DNA from: Sesamum alatum
Lineage: Eukaryota > Streptophyta > Magnoliopsida > Lamiales > Pedaliaceae
DNA: 64,000 nucleotides
NCBI GenBank assembly: GCA_034509735.1
Contig: JACGWO010000003.1
Span: forward strand, 35,238,466 to 35,302,465
Direction of reading: 5' to 3'
A program made the translations under genes and the position numbers. Numbering within the stretch: position 1 is the first letter of the stretch; each line of letters opens with the position of its first letter. Under the pieces are notes generated by a model, which worked only from the letters and a program-made list of their open reading frames with translations, did not search any database and had not been told where the DNA came from. Below are positions 11,781-23,748 of this stretch, one piece after another.

Positions 11781-12539
11781 AAAAAATTTAAGTTTGTTGC
11801 GTCTGTCTCATTAAAGGGACTTAATCATCAGAATATGTTCATTTGGCGTTATGTTATTGTACTAAATTAAATATTATAAATCAACATCACATACAATTAA
11901 ATGAAAAATTAATAATAATTTAAGCATTAAGACAACCATTTTGATGGTACGACTAATTGTGTAATTGGCACGCAAAGGAGTTTGTGTTCTAAATTTGTGT
12001 TTAATGGTTATTATTATCTCAATTAATATCATATTACGTGTAATAATATGTGATTATGACGATAATGATGTCTCCTTCAAGAATAATATATATTGGTAAG
12101 GGTCCCACTATCCACAGAAAATCGCCAATGCGTATAAGATGTTGGTGCAATCTTGTCGGTCTTAAAAATTAAATCCGCATATACAATTAATTAGAGGTAT
12201 ATATATATATATTAATTAATCTTAAAATTGATAGATAAATTAAGAATTAGTTCAGGAAAATACATAATTTACCACTTTGGAAAGCCCAATATTAGTCTAG
12301 GCAAAGTCCATTGGGCTTTTGTAATCATACCAACCAGCCCAATGTAGGCCTATACCATTAATTACCGAAAGATGAACAACGGGAGCCCAAGAAAAGAAAA
12401 TTTGATTATAAACTCAAAACCTGATCTACACTAAAATTTTCCTTTATCTTTTTACCGAATTTTCTATTCTAAATTCTATTATAATTTATTATTCCATTTA
12501 AAATATGTCTTGTTAACAATTTTATTCCATAAATAAAAT

Positions 12540-12815
12540 AAAGAGATAATTAAATATACACCCCTAACCTATGGGTTGTTTACACAAATTATTCATACAT
12601 TTTGGTTAATTATACTTACACCTACAAAAAATATCAATATTATTTACGTAAATCACCCTTACTTTTTAAAAAATTACAGATACACTCCTAAAAAAATCAA
12701 CATTGTTATACAAACTATGTTTACTTTTTAGCTGTAAGTGGAATTTTTGCAATTATGCAAACTATATGAATCATTTATGTAAATATACCAAGAACAAGGG
12801 GAGTATATAATTCTC
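12540..12815. mobile_element. MITE related to 7840-8112
   Basis: Imperfect inverted ends (GAGATAATTAAATATACACC against the inverse of GTATATAATTCTCCT) and inner words shared with the MITE at 7840. It ends just before the stop codon of the DUF1685 gene and may overlap its 3' UTR. Confidence 0.55.
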
Positions 12816-12831
12816 CTTAAACTGGAGGTGT

Positions 12832-13689
12832 CTAAGATTGTTGGTGAACGGCTGATGCAACAGTGCGAGCCCAATCCTTCAAATGTTTCTTCATATCATC
12901 AGTAGTAGAAACTCTCGGTATCCTCAAATTGAGTAATGGAGAATCAGGCCGTTTTATCAGCCAAGCCTCAGACAAATAGGGCCTCATCATCATTACCTCT
13001 TTTTTCTGATCTCCAACATTAATCTCAGAACAACGATGATGATGATCATGGGTGAATCCGAACCTCTGCAATCCTGGGACTAAGTTGATGACGCGCTCGC
13101 TCAAGTTGTCTTTCTTGAAAGTGAATCCCAAATCCATGCACCCCTTAACTTCTTCAAGTTCAAGCTCCCCAAAGCTCTTGCAGCTCATGCTTTTCTGCAA
13201 TCTTCCTGCAGCTGCTGAGTGCTGTCGTCCGAGGTAATTTCTTGATTGTTTTATTCGAGCTGGTGAATTAGAGCGGTCAGAACCTGTTTGGTATTTAGGG
13301 ACAATATATGACCTGCTTGGTCTGATGATCTCATCATCATCATCATCAGCATCATCATGTACTATAACTGTAGTAGTTTCGTTATCATGATGATGATCAC
13401 TTTCTTGAAAGCAGGTGCTTTTGGCAGGTAGAGATTGAGGGTTTTTGGTTACCTGTGAAGAACAAGTAGTCGTAGTTATTAGAGATGATGAAGTTTGTTG
13501 GTGGTCTGAGATGGGGAGTTGTGATTGTTGGGTGATGGAGCAGTTTGTTGATGATTGTGAGATTGGCAAGGGAATTTCAGGGGAAAGAGAAAAGGAGTAG
13601 TGTTTGGAGAGAAGAATAGTGTGGTAGAACCAGAGGGAATCCATGGCTCCAAACAGGCATGTCTGAATATCGGAGTTTTGTGCAGCCAT
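12832..13689 (-). CDS. DUF1685 family protein
   Basis: Single-exon reading frame of 285 residues from ATG 13689 (MAAQNSDIQTCLFGAMDSLW); an internal ATG at 13644 (MDSLWFYHTIL) is an equally possible start. The family signature is the helical core LELEEVKGCMDLGFTFKKD followed by LVPGLQRFGF and the C-terminal block DDMKKHLKDWARTVASAV, all typical of DUF1685 plant proteins of unknown function. Between start and core are a Ser/Thr/Gln-rich low-complexity region, an acidic run (about DDADDDDDE) and a basic RPSRSYIVPKYQTG stretch. No signal peptide or membrane helix is evident; it is likely cytosolic or nuclear. The frame is open upstream to 13920, but that part is His/Ser-rich low complexity and probably 5' UTR. 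Role unknown. Confidence 0.75.
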   Translation of the reverse strand: MAAQNSDIQTCLFGAMDSLWFYHTILLSKHYSFSLSPEIPLPISQSSTNCSITQQSQLPISDHQQTSSSLITTTTCSSQVTKNPQSLPAKSTCFQESDHHHDNETTTVIVHDDADDDDDEIIRPSRSYIVPKYQTGSDRSNSPARIKQSRNYLGRQHSAAAGRLQKSMSCKSFGELELEEVKGCMDLGFTFKKDNLSERVINLVPGLQRFGFTHDHHHRCSEINVGDQKKEVMMMRPYLSEAWLIKRPDSPLLNLRIPRVSTTDDMKKHLKDWARTVASAVHQQS

Positions 13690-14023
13690 GTAGTTATGTG
13701 TGTGTGGTTGGTTATGGATATGAAGATAGATACAAGGATGATGATGATGATGAGGGAGTGTACTTAAAAGAGAGGAAGGAATGAATGAATTATGAAGTGG
13801 TGAAGAGTTGTGGAACCTTATTCCCCACATGTTAAATGACAATTGTGGCCATGCAAATAAACTTAAAAAAGACAAAGATTCCTTCGCCCCAACTTGCATT
13901 GCATTCAACATCTGATGCACAACTTTTTAAAATATATGGATAGATATGGAAAGTCTCATGTTTATCAAGGATTCCAAATCCGAAAACGAATAAATAATTT
14001 TAATCTCGAACTATTCACAAATC

Positions 14024-14095
14024 GGGCATTTGGTCTAGTGGTATGATTCTCGCTTAGGGTGCGAGAGGTCCCGAGTTCAATTCTCGGAATGCCCC
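14024..14095 (+). tRNA. tRNA-Pro (anticodon AGG)
   Basis: 72 bases with a full cloverleaf. The acceptor stem GGGCATT pairs with AATGCCC, the D-arm is GGTCTAGTGGTATGATTC, the anticodon arm TCTCGCTTAGGGTGCGAGA reads AGG, and the T-arm CCGAGTTCAATTCTCGG has box B GGTCCCGAGTTCAATTC. No intron. A T-rich stretch (CCTATTTTTAC, about 14106-14116) gives a Pol III stop. Nuclear type, lacking an encoded CCA. Confidence 0.95.
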
Positions 14096-14305
14096 CTTAA
14101 TAATTCCTATTTTTACAAGCCCTAACATTCAGAGTTGTCGGCCCATATGGCAAACTTTTACTGCAACTTCTCTTTCCTTATTTCCTACCAATTTTTGTTC
14201 TTCAATCAAATCAAATATCATCAATTATGAAAAGGAGAATGGACATCTGGGAAACAAGAGCCAATTGGTTGGCACAAAAGTGAAGTCTTTCCCCATTTAA
14301 TGAAA

Positions 14306-14873
14306 GGATAATTACACTATCCTCCTCTAAATTTTTGTGTAATTATACATAAATTTTTTGTGGTAAAAATACATCTCTAAATTTTTGTGTAATTATACAT
14401 AAATTTTTTGTGGTAAAAATACATTTAGAATTCCTGACGTTTATTTCAATCTTAATAAATAAATTCTTTCGTTGATCAAAATTCACTAAATTTGCTGATA
14501 TAAGTAAAAATTCATATTTACTTCTGATGAACTTAATACTAATATATTGTAGGTCAAATAATTTTTTTAACCAAATTATTCTTATATATCTTCACACGCT
14601 AATGCATATGAAGAGGTATATCTTCACTCTTTTAAGGATGGTTTGATCAAAAAATATTTATTTGAGTTGTAATAAATCAAATAATAAGCCAATCACGGAT
14701 AAATATGAATTTTTTTTTTGTTTTTTTTGAAGGATTTTTTTTTGTTTAATATAAAAAAAAATTCGATAAATCGACTAATAAAAAGATTTATTTATTAAAT
14801 TAAAATAAATATTAAGGATAGTAGATGTAATTTATTTAAATCACTAAGATTTATGTTTACGGTGGAATTATCC
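14306..14873 (+). mobile_element. MITE family M1, plus copy (about 570 bp)
   Basis: Begins GGATAATTACACTATCC and ends with the near inverse GGTGGAATTATCC. Flanks ATTTAATGAAA (14295-14305) and ATTTACTAAAA (14874-14884) agree at 9 of 11 bases and may be a decayed target duplication. The inside is shared with the minus-strand copy at 42717-43222, including ATCTTCACACGCTAAT, AACTTAATACT and TATTGTAGGTCAAATA. Confidence 0.7.
14325..14424. repeat. Perfect 50-bp tandem duplication inside a MITE
   Basis: The 50 bases at 14325-14374 (start CTCTAAATTTTTGTG, end GTAAAAATACAT) are repeated without change at 14375-14424. The other copy of this MITE has the region once, so the duplication is recent and specific to this copy. 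Confidence 0.95.
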
Positions 14874-15583
14874 ATTTACTAAAAGGGGCGGATGGCGGGG
14901 ACGGAGTGGGGGATAGGAATTTAAAATACACTATACAAATAAAGGTATTTTTTTCTCAAACAAAAAAAATATTTTGCAAAATGTTTTTGCTTTGGTTAGT
15001 TTCTAAGTTTCTTAAAATATATAATAGTTTGAAAATTTACAAAATGTTACGACGTGTTTGGTTAATTTTATAAGATAAAAGTTCACAAATCAAAAAAATA
15101 AAAAACAGAAGTTTATAAGTTCCTCAAAAAATGTTTTAAAAAAAATAACAATTTCTTTTTAAAATCTTAATAAACTTCTTCGAGTTATTCATACTAATTG
15201 TAAAAATATGATATGAACATCTTATAAACTAAACGATCTGATTATGTCAGATTGAATACATAAAAAAAAAAAAAAAAAAAACTTATCCTAAAATTAAGAT
15301 GTAGTATTTTGCAAAAAATCTAAAAATATCTGAATTTGTAAGATCATTTAGTGAAACAAGCTCTTAATCAGTGGTGAACTTTCTTAAGCAGCTCTCTGAA
15401 TTTTGACTTGGGCTTTTTTGCCCAATCTGGCAAAAGCATATGAAGTAAACTGCAAAAGTTAATTGCATGATCCCAAAAATAAAATACATTAAGAGAGTAT
15501 CTGCTTTCTTTCAAAAGTCAGCCATTTTGAGGATTTCTCCAACATATTTTACAAAAAAGGTCCAGCTAAATTATAGGAAAAAC

Positions 15584-18439
15584 TTAAGCAGAAGATTTCT
15601 CCTTGACACCATCATCAATGGCGGACGCCTTGCAGATTGGACACAAATTCTTCATTGATAACCATTTTCGGATACAGCCCACATGAAAATCATGCCCACA
15701 TTTCAGAGTCCCAACATCATCCATGTTCTTGTATTCCTCCTGTTAACACCAATTAGGATTTGCAGTTAGAAATGCAAAATTTTCCTCATCTTATACACAC
15801 ATGTAAATTATGCAACATTCTATTTAATTTTCTTTGAATAAAAAGTACATATGTATATATATGAGAGAGAGAGAGAGAGAGAAAGACTCTCACCAGACAA
15901 ATAACACATTTTCCATCATCTTGAGATTGGTCTGATGAACAATATATCGACTCGGTCAGGCATTTTGAAATTAAACCATCAGACAAGCCAGTGCTGACAC
16001 TTCCAATCCTCTCTCCCAGTACAAGGAGCTCCTGTCCAGGCCAATTGTGTTTCAGTATATAAGGAGGTTTGAAAACCATAAAGATAAAATAATAGTCGTA
16101 ACCAGAAGCATAATATTTATTGACAAAGACATATGAAGAAAAATGTTAGGAAAAGGAGCGTGGCGTAACCTCATAGCTCATATTGTCTACGTCAAGCCTC
16201 ATGTCCCTGTGGTGATCAAAAAGAGTTCTGGATTCATAAAATGTAGGATGGTCCACAACCATGAGGCCCTGAAATAAAGCCACATGAGAGACTGCAAATT
16301 ACGGAGATATATTTGAATAAAGTTCTCGTCAGTTTTTGCATAAATGTGAAATTGAAGGATCGTTCCTTGGCTACTTGCATAATTGCCCCGTAAGTACCAT
16401 TTCTCAGAGGAAAAGAAATTGCATAGTCAATAAAGGAGTCGGAGGACACAAATTTAATTAGAAGATACAAAGCTCACAGGGAATTACATAACAGAACTAT
16501 GCCAGTCACTTCAATTAATATGGCCTCCACAAAATAACCCTGTCAAACCAGTTTAGTCCTACTTTTCCATAGCAGAAACGTTCTCAGGAAAATAAGATGA
16601 TTTCCTAAAAGATAAGTGCATACCTCTGATGTCAATCGATCACGAAGGCTCGCCTCCTCAGTAAATGACCTATATCTGTCCCTTAATATCGCAGTTCTCC
16701 CATTCCTTTCACCATTACGCAATCTTGTGGTAGAAAAGACCCGTGGATGTCTAGAAAGGTAACTTTCTGCAGACATTTGCAGCCCCTCATCAGAGGCAGC
16801 TACCTGTCCTGAGTGAAAGTTGCTTGACGAAGCCCCAAAAGATGGGACAGATGTTTGGCAATAACCACTTCGAACCCCTCTGACAGGTTGGTTCAAGTTA
16901 TTGTCAGCGATTTGAGGTACAACATTCCCATTTGAAATAGCATTATTGCTGTAACCCCCACTCTCTGCCAAACATTAGCATAACTGTTTAGTATATTGAG
17001 GGTGTTCTGATCACGGAAAAAAGGTAACTTGATTCTAATACATCAGACTAGAAATTATTTTAGTATAAGATATATGTTATACAACATAATAAATCAACAA
17101 AAATATACCTGCGTCACAATTCACCCCGTGACCAGCTACAAGAGAAGGATCCCATTCCCTTCTCGGTGCATTTGATCCCTGCCCTCCCAAATCCACCAAA
17201 TTAGATTGATCAGAGGATCGGCCAGAAAAAGAACAATACAAATAATTGCTTGGCAGACGAGTCCTAGCCAGATTGGGTTCCATGTGAATTCCAGCTCTAC
17301 TTCTCACATTTCTCAGCATACCTTCACCACCAATAGAGAGGCTATTAACTCTGTAACCAGGAGGATACTCCCAAGGCATATGATGAGATTCTGTACTCCG
17401 CTTTTCCTGCAATCTTTCAGCAGGTAAGTACTGATTCGACGAACTTCCAACATCATAATATCTGATTGTAGTCCCTCTGTCATATGGCAGAGTGAATCCA
17501 GGACTTTTGCGCTTGTATGGTCCCCTGCCACTGCCCAGTGTCTGATTATAAAAACTGCAATCTACTCCAGGGACTGTTTGCCCACTGAGGCTGGAGGAAG
17601 ATGGGTGATGAGAATAAGCATCTGGGACCATATAGAAATTCCCACCAGGAGGTTGATGCGGAAAAGGATCATGAGATGGAGTAGGAGCCTGTGGTTGATA
17701 ATGTGGCAATTGAGTGGATGAAGAGTATCCACTGGACCTAGGAGGAGGGTTCCACAGGGAAGTTGAGGGTCCACCTTGGATGGTTGTATTCTCCACAGGA
17801 TGAACAAGAGAACTGCTTCCAGAAACACCAGACCTTGCTACAAAAAGAAAATAGAAAAAGAGCATAAGAATGTTTTGAAAACAATTACCAAGCATAATTC
17901 AAGTGTTAATTTTACTTTCCGTAACCTCCATTATTAACTGACTGCCCTGTAATTCATCAACTCCAGACAAGTGTAAAATTTTCAACCTACTTCATATATG
18001 ACATTCCATTATGAGTAAAATTTCATTTTTTCCCCTGACTGTTAAATCATCATAACAAAAAGGGCACCCACAGCCACAAGGATGGACTTAATCCCAAACA
18101 TCTCACTCAATCCTTCAAGTTCTCTAGAAATTGCATATACGAAAGGATAATATCCCAATAGAAGTTACTCAACTGTGTGACAAGATTCTATAAGAGATCA
18201 ATAAAGTCAAAACGGGCTAACAATGACTAGAAACGGGCAAGAGGTTCTGAGTGGATCATGAAGCCTAAGAAGGCTTCTTAATCAGTTCAATATGAGAAAA
18301 ATGATAGCAAAGCAAATGCTAGTTCATGCCTTCAAACGAAAATAAAGGCATGAAATGAAAACACCACATGCAACTGAAACAGTGGAATATTATACCCATA
18401 AGGCATGTAAGGTTGCTCTGCATGATTCCCATCCCTCAT
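15584..18439 (-). CDS. MBR-type RING-H2 E3 ubiquitin ligase
   Basis: Six coding exons: 18439-18396, 17833-17109, 16964-16624, 16268-16170, 16031-15894, 15739-15584. All have GT-AG borders and matching phases, giving about 500 residues. Residues 14-400 are a long disordered Ser/Pro/Gly-rich region with conserved HPVENTTIQGG, FYNQTLGSGRGPYKRKSPG and WEYPPGYRV blocks; 400-440 hold HHRDMRLDVDNMSYEELLVL and GERIGSVSTGLS, the hallmark just before the RING in the MBR family. RING-H2: C445, C448, C463, H465, H468, C471, C482, C485. Members ubiquitinate nuclear regulators such as Mediator or TCP-pathway proteins; the substrate here is unknown. The N-terminus is uncertain: an upstream ATG at 18491 (MGH...) matches the family start but is out of frame (see findings). 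Confidence 0.85.
15863..15883. repeat. (GA)n microsatellite in the last intron of the RING-H2 gene
   Basis: About ten GA units, close to the donor of the last intron. Confidence 0.9.
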
Positions 18440-21400
18440 CAGCTCAGTCTCAATGAATCAGAGGTGGGTTTAAACATGTGCTGTGCCCCATAGCTGGCTG
18501 ACCTGTGGTAACCAATTTACTCAGCAGCCCTAAACCTGCAGGGGATCACATTATCTCAGAAACAGATCTATTTACCAGGAAAAAGTTCAGAAGAAACCCA
18601 AAAAAATGGCAGCTATATTGGAAAACCACCATAATGGTTTGAAGGAGGTCCAACTTTGTCAAGACTACAAGAATGGATTGTTTAACTGAAAACTGTAAGC
18701 TTAACAAAAGTCCAGTTTCCTTTCTCGTCTTTATTAAAAGTGATAGGAGAAGTACGAAAAAGGACAGATGCAATAAACATAACTTTGGAGACACCACTCT
18801 GAAATCTCAGACAGGAACCCATGACCTAAATAAGATAGGTAACTCAGGATGGTAATCATAAGGGGAAAAAACCTTAAAATTTCACATCTTGCAAGCTTGA
18901 GGCCTCACAGTAAGATTTCTCATCATCATGTCTACCAAATGCATATAAGTTTTACTGCACAGTCCATCCCACTCTGTAAGAAGATGAAGCTATGAATAAA
19001 CATACTGGACAACCATAAGAAGTATACTTATATGAATAACCTTTTGTGATGACCCTTGCAGGAGTAGATCTATTAAAGATGCTGACTAGAATTGGTAATC
19101 GCATACGAATGCATTCTACTTCTGCTGAATACCATGAATACTAAGACTGTATGCCCTTGGAGGAACAAAATTTATAATTGCAGATCAGATCTTCCTCCAA
19201 AACTGATACTAAGTAACATTAGTATGATGTTTAATGTCTTAAGAAGGAAAACTAGTCGTGCTCATTGGTCCAAATATTATTTTTACTAAACTATATTTCA
19301 AGCAAGTTCAACAAAGTGCAGTATGTTCACATTTATACAGCCAAAAAAAAAAATTCCCCATACCTGCAGTGCTTGTCTGCAGGGGAGCAGTGAGCTAGAT
19401 CAAATTGTACAAGGAACTAGTAGGATTTCGAAAGAAGAGGAATAGAAAAAGCCACAACTAGCACTGTGCTGAATAAAAGCAAAATACCATATAACCAGCC
19501 TAAAGATACCTCACTGATGGCATCTGTTTCGATCAAGACAAGGAAAATTCCGGAACTATTAATGGGAGATAGAGTCGTTCAGTTGATTGGACAAAGCTTC
19601 ATCAACAAAATGATAGTGCTTGCAAGACTGGAAATGCAATATGCAGTCATGTAGCCAGGGAAACACAAATAAATCTTCAGGCTTATAAAGGCATCATGCA
19701 TCAAAATTTCATCTTATCAGAAAAGAGGCTGTCCATAAATCAGTGCACACTAGTTTCCTAACAGTCATCGAGCATGTACTAGTCCAAGTTACAACATTTG
19801 TCTTCTACTATCCAGCTACAGTAAGTTCAACATACGAAGCAGGAATAAGCGGCATTCATTCTGGTGCAGTACGTCAGCGCTCCCCATCTAACTATTAAAT
19901 TGATGATGTTGATGTGCTACAAAATAAGTCCATACCCTGAACATAGTAATAGCAAATAGCCATCAGACCATGCACTTACTCTTACGCAGCCCACCTCATT
20001 GATTGTTCTCTTACTCAAGCTGATTCTCAGCCAACATTTGAATAAGATCACAATCAATAACCTTCAGACCAGATTAAGCATCACTCACGGAGTTAACTAC
20101 AAGGATAAACAACCAGAATATAACTGAACCCAAGGAAAAGGACCTGGTGCTAGTAGATTTCATGATTACAAGTTCATTCCATGGTGGACCAGGATGGGAT
20201 AGAGAGGACTTCATTAAATAGATAATGTCCAATTGTTTACATATGGATCTCCGGATGAATGTAAAGATGACCAGGCCAATGCTGAACTCTTCCATCGTAC
20301 CATTATCCTGTAGTTTGATCAGCAGAACCGGAACTTGCAACCAACCTAGTACTCGATCCTGCTACCCATTACACTAAGGAAAATGGCTAAGATAATTTTC
20401 CAAAGCCAGAAGAAGAACTTTTAGTTTATTAGCGTCCCTGTCCCATATGTCTGACATGCACCACCATGAAAACACAAATTATGCCAGTCGTCTCTCACCA
20501 AAAAGGCCCACAGAACACCAAAATATGGCTGGTAATGATCATGAAGGGTTATTGGCAATCTTAGAATTAATTCAGAGTGATGTCGGTGTCACTTTGTTGG
20601 AGCATAATGATGTACATGTAAATTCCACTCTCAAGGCAAGGAACTTAAGTGTCCTGATTGAGTCCTATATTCGCTTGTTTCTTGTCCAATTCAATGGCTG
20701 AATTAGATATTGCAACTGCAGAGGTCAATCTAATAATCTTTTGAAGGGAAGAGCAGAAATCAAAATCAGATCTGTTCATCAGTCATCCAGATAGACCATA
20801 AAAGTCCCTGCAATACCATTCATGTATTCAGATTCTTCATGTTAGAAAGGCTAAGCAGCTATCCACTAAGCATGCACCCCAACTGTGTCTAGGACATAAG
20901 TGCAATTTCTACATCTTTTTAACAGGTTAAATGTGAGTAAGCCTACAGAAGATGAATAAAACTAAGATCCCAATACATTGTCCATATCCTAGCTATGCTA
21001 AGACATCATCTAAAACCCTGCATAAGAAACCTTCTTTTATGATAACCAAACTGTAAGCATAGCTTAAGTGACGTAACATGAAGTTTGTACTAGAAGAAAT
21101 TATTTGAGGAACAGAGAGAGAGAGACCTGAGAATCAAGACAGCTCACCTGCAACTTGTTCTCTTAATCCATATGCTTTGCCGTTTCATGTTCATTTTTTA
21201 GGGAAAGGAGGTGGACAAAAATGATATGATGTCATTGTTCCAGACAGGCTCAAGTAACCAAAAATGCCTAAGTTTGTACTATTAGGCTTGATGTAGAGAT
21301 TCTTTAGAAATCATAGGCCAAACCTCCCATAAATATACGCAACCAGCAACCCCTGCCTGCATGTTGGAAAACATCTAAACCTAATTGTTCTAAACATAAT

Positions 21401-22308
21401 AAAAGATAATACTAACATGAAAACTGTTGCACTAACTAGCTACTTAAAACAATCATCAAATAAAGATACGTTACCTCGTGGCATCTTCTCAGAAGAATAC
21501 ATGAGGAGCAGGAAACAATTAAAAAAATGGTGATGACCACAAAAAGGTAAAGTTTTGTGAGAGTAGTCAAAATGACAAGATGTAACAATATTAGTATATC
21601 TCAAGTTATCATAAACACGTACCACAATTAGTGACAACACACAATATAATAACCTCGTGATTAACACAGAACAAAAGCCCTAAACACCAGTTACATTGAA
21701 AGGAGCAAAATTAAAATGGGCACATCCTGAAACAAGATAATTTAATTACAGAAATGAAACTCATAAGCAAGCAATCGCAGCAAGATACAGATCACCCAAA
21801 CCACCATCTATTACCATATTTTAATCCCATCACTGTTCCTATTTACTAAAGAATCAATTGAACAGAATCTAGCAACGGGTAGCACAATTAACAATATATT
21901 GACAACAAGGCCAAAAACAAATATGATCATCAAATCAACCACTACCATATGCAAAATCATAACACAAAAAAAAAAAAAAATCAAAATTAAACAAATTCAC
22001 AAAAAGAAAAACAAAACCCATAGCTGGCAAAAATCGTAAACCCACGAATTTAGACATGATCAGAAAAAAAGAATACATCAATTATACAAAATAAATAAAA
22101 ATAAACAAAGAAGGCCGGAATGTAACTTGTTAATCGGTGAGCCGGAAGACAAAAAGAAAATAAAATCGACCAACCAACAATCGAGCAGACGAAGTAAAAT
22201 ATAATTTCATGCCGGAAAAAGAAATAGAAACATAACCAGATGGTGCATTCAGTGGTGAAAAAATTAAGGAAATAAAAAACAACAAAAAGAAAAAGAAAAG
22301 GCACGAAC
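18440..22308 (-). other. Predicted 5'-UTR intron(s) of the RING-H2 gene
   Basis: This 3.9 kb has no coding exon that I recognise, but its base composition resembles transcribed intron DNA rather than the AT-rich intergenic stretches. An acceptor CCACAG lies just upstream of the first coding exon (about 18501), and a donor AATAAG/GTTCGT lies at 22309. A further donor-like GTTGCAG/GTGAGC near 21150 could mark an alternative 5' exon. Confidence 0.45.
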
Positions 22309-22400
22309 CTTATTTAATCGATGACGGGATGATTCCAATCAACGATCGACGGCGACTGTGTATATATATATATCAATACACTGTAGAACCACAGGGAACA
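22309..22400 (-). other. Predicted noncoding first exon and start region of the RING-H2 gene
   Basis: On the minus strand the segment ends in ATTAAATAAG followed by GTTCGT, a good donor. A TATATATATA run at 22361-22371 is present but may lie within the exon. Inferred from splice sites and the typical long leader intron of such genes; not proven. Confidence 0.35.
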
Positions 22401-23748
22401 TGAACAAGAATCGAGAGAGGCAGCCAGAGAAAAGAGAGGGTAAATTGTCAGCTGAATCGATGAAATATTTTATTTTATAGCGGTTGATTTCATAATGGGT
22501 GGCGTATTCCTTGACAACTACACATTATCTCAGCGTGTATACATATGTCGTCATATACGCATTATATATATATATTTATGTTGTATATTTATGTGTTTTT
22601 TTTTTTTTTTCTTTTGAATCGACTAGTCATCGTTGCAACGCTGTTATTGTGGTGCTATAATAAATTAATTTTTATGCTTTGAAATATATTATAAATAAGG
22701 TAAAATATATAAATTAATAATATCACATTAAAAAAAGAAAAAAAAAGAAAGAAAAAAACTAAATTATCAATTAATATAAAATTTATAAAGTTGAATAAAG
22801 TAGTTATATATCAGTTGATAAATTATTTTTTGACATTACAAAAAAATAGTGCAACGGGTGTTATTAACCGTCACTTGTGAGTAAAAAAAAGAGTTTTTTT
22901 TTTATATTTTGGATGAATATATTGTATGCATTTGTAATTTGTATGCATGTATGCGCATGAGAGGAAAAATATTAGGGCACATACAAGATGTTCTAACGAG
23001 ATTTGTTATAATTATAAATATTCATTTGTTATTTGAAAAATTACAAGTATTCCTATAATGAATTATTGCGAGAAGTTATTTATTAAATAAGCATTAATTC
23101 TAAAAAATGTTTATAATTTCTGAAATAATAAAAAATATATATAGTTATGACAAATTTCATGAAAAATTCGTTATATTATACTTAGAAAAAATAATAAGAG
23201 TAATACAATAATTGATATGGGTCTTTAGTATAATTGGGCTGAAGGTTGAGGACAGCCCAATCACAGCAATACCAGTGGGCCTGGCCCAGAAGGCCCAGAA
23301 GGCCCAAAAGGGCTGACAACCCATAGGCATTGTAGATGTGGTGGAGAGCATGTAACACTGTTCTCTTAGTGGGCCGGATTTTCGCCCCCATATTGGTTTT
23401 AGTCGCAACAGTGGGCTTTTTCCTCCTATTTTATTGTTTTGCTAAAGTTGCTATAAGTTCTTAACACGCTTTCTGATATCTAAATGTGAAAACATACCTT
23501 TACTATAGTCGCAATATATATTCAGCTTGTCTTTGTAGACGTTTGGTTTTCAACTACAGATCAAATTTCACCTTTTCAGATGGTTCGACGAGGGTAGTTT
23601 TGGTAATTCAGGAGAAGTTGCAGCCTGTTTGCAACATAAAACCTCTGTTATTTCCCTATTTATTTCTTTTACTTTATATGATAGTGAGTTAGTAGGTTTT
23701 ATACATTTGTGAGGAAATTCAATTTTTGAAATTCAAAGAGGTGAAAAA
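22401..23748. other. Divergent intergenic region between RING-H2 gene and syntaxin gene
   Basis: Contains the promoters of both divergent genes and one dispersed repeat copy. A short inverted-like GGCCCAGAAGGCCCAGAAGGCCC repeat-rich spot (about 23281-23305) occurs; such GGCCCA words are often found in promoters of growth-related plant genes. No further coding region supported. Confidence 0.45.
22640..22915. repeat. Dispersed AT-rich repeat, copy C
   Basis: Third copy of the repeat at 2340 and 10405. It carries GTTGCAACG-like words near the left end (22633) and GTGCAACGGGTGTTATTAA near the right end (22851-22869), which are roughly inverse and could be the termini. Confidence 0.45.

Noticed and set aside
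13690..13920. Upstream extension of the DUF1685 frame
   Set aside because: Open frame, but His/Ser/Pro low complexity with no family similarity; better explained as 5' UTR.
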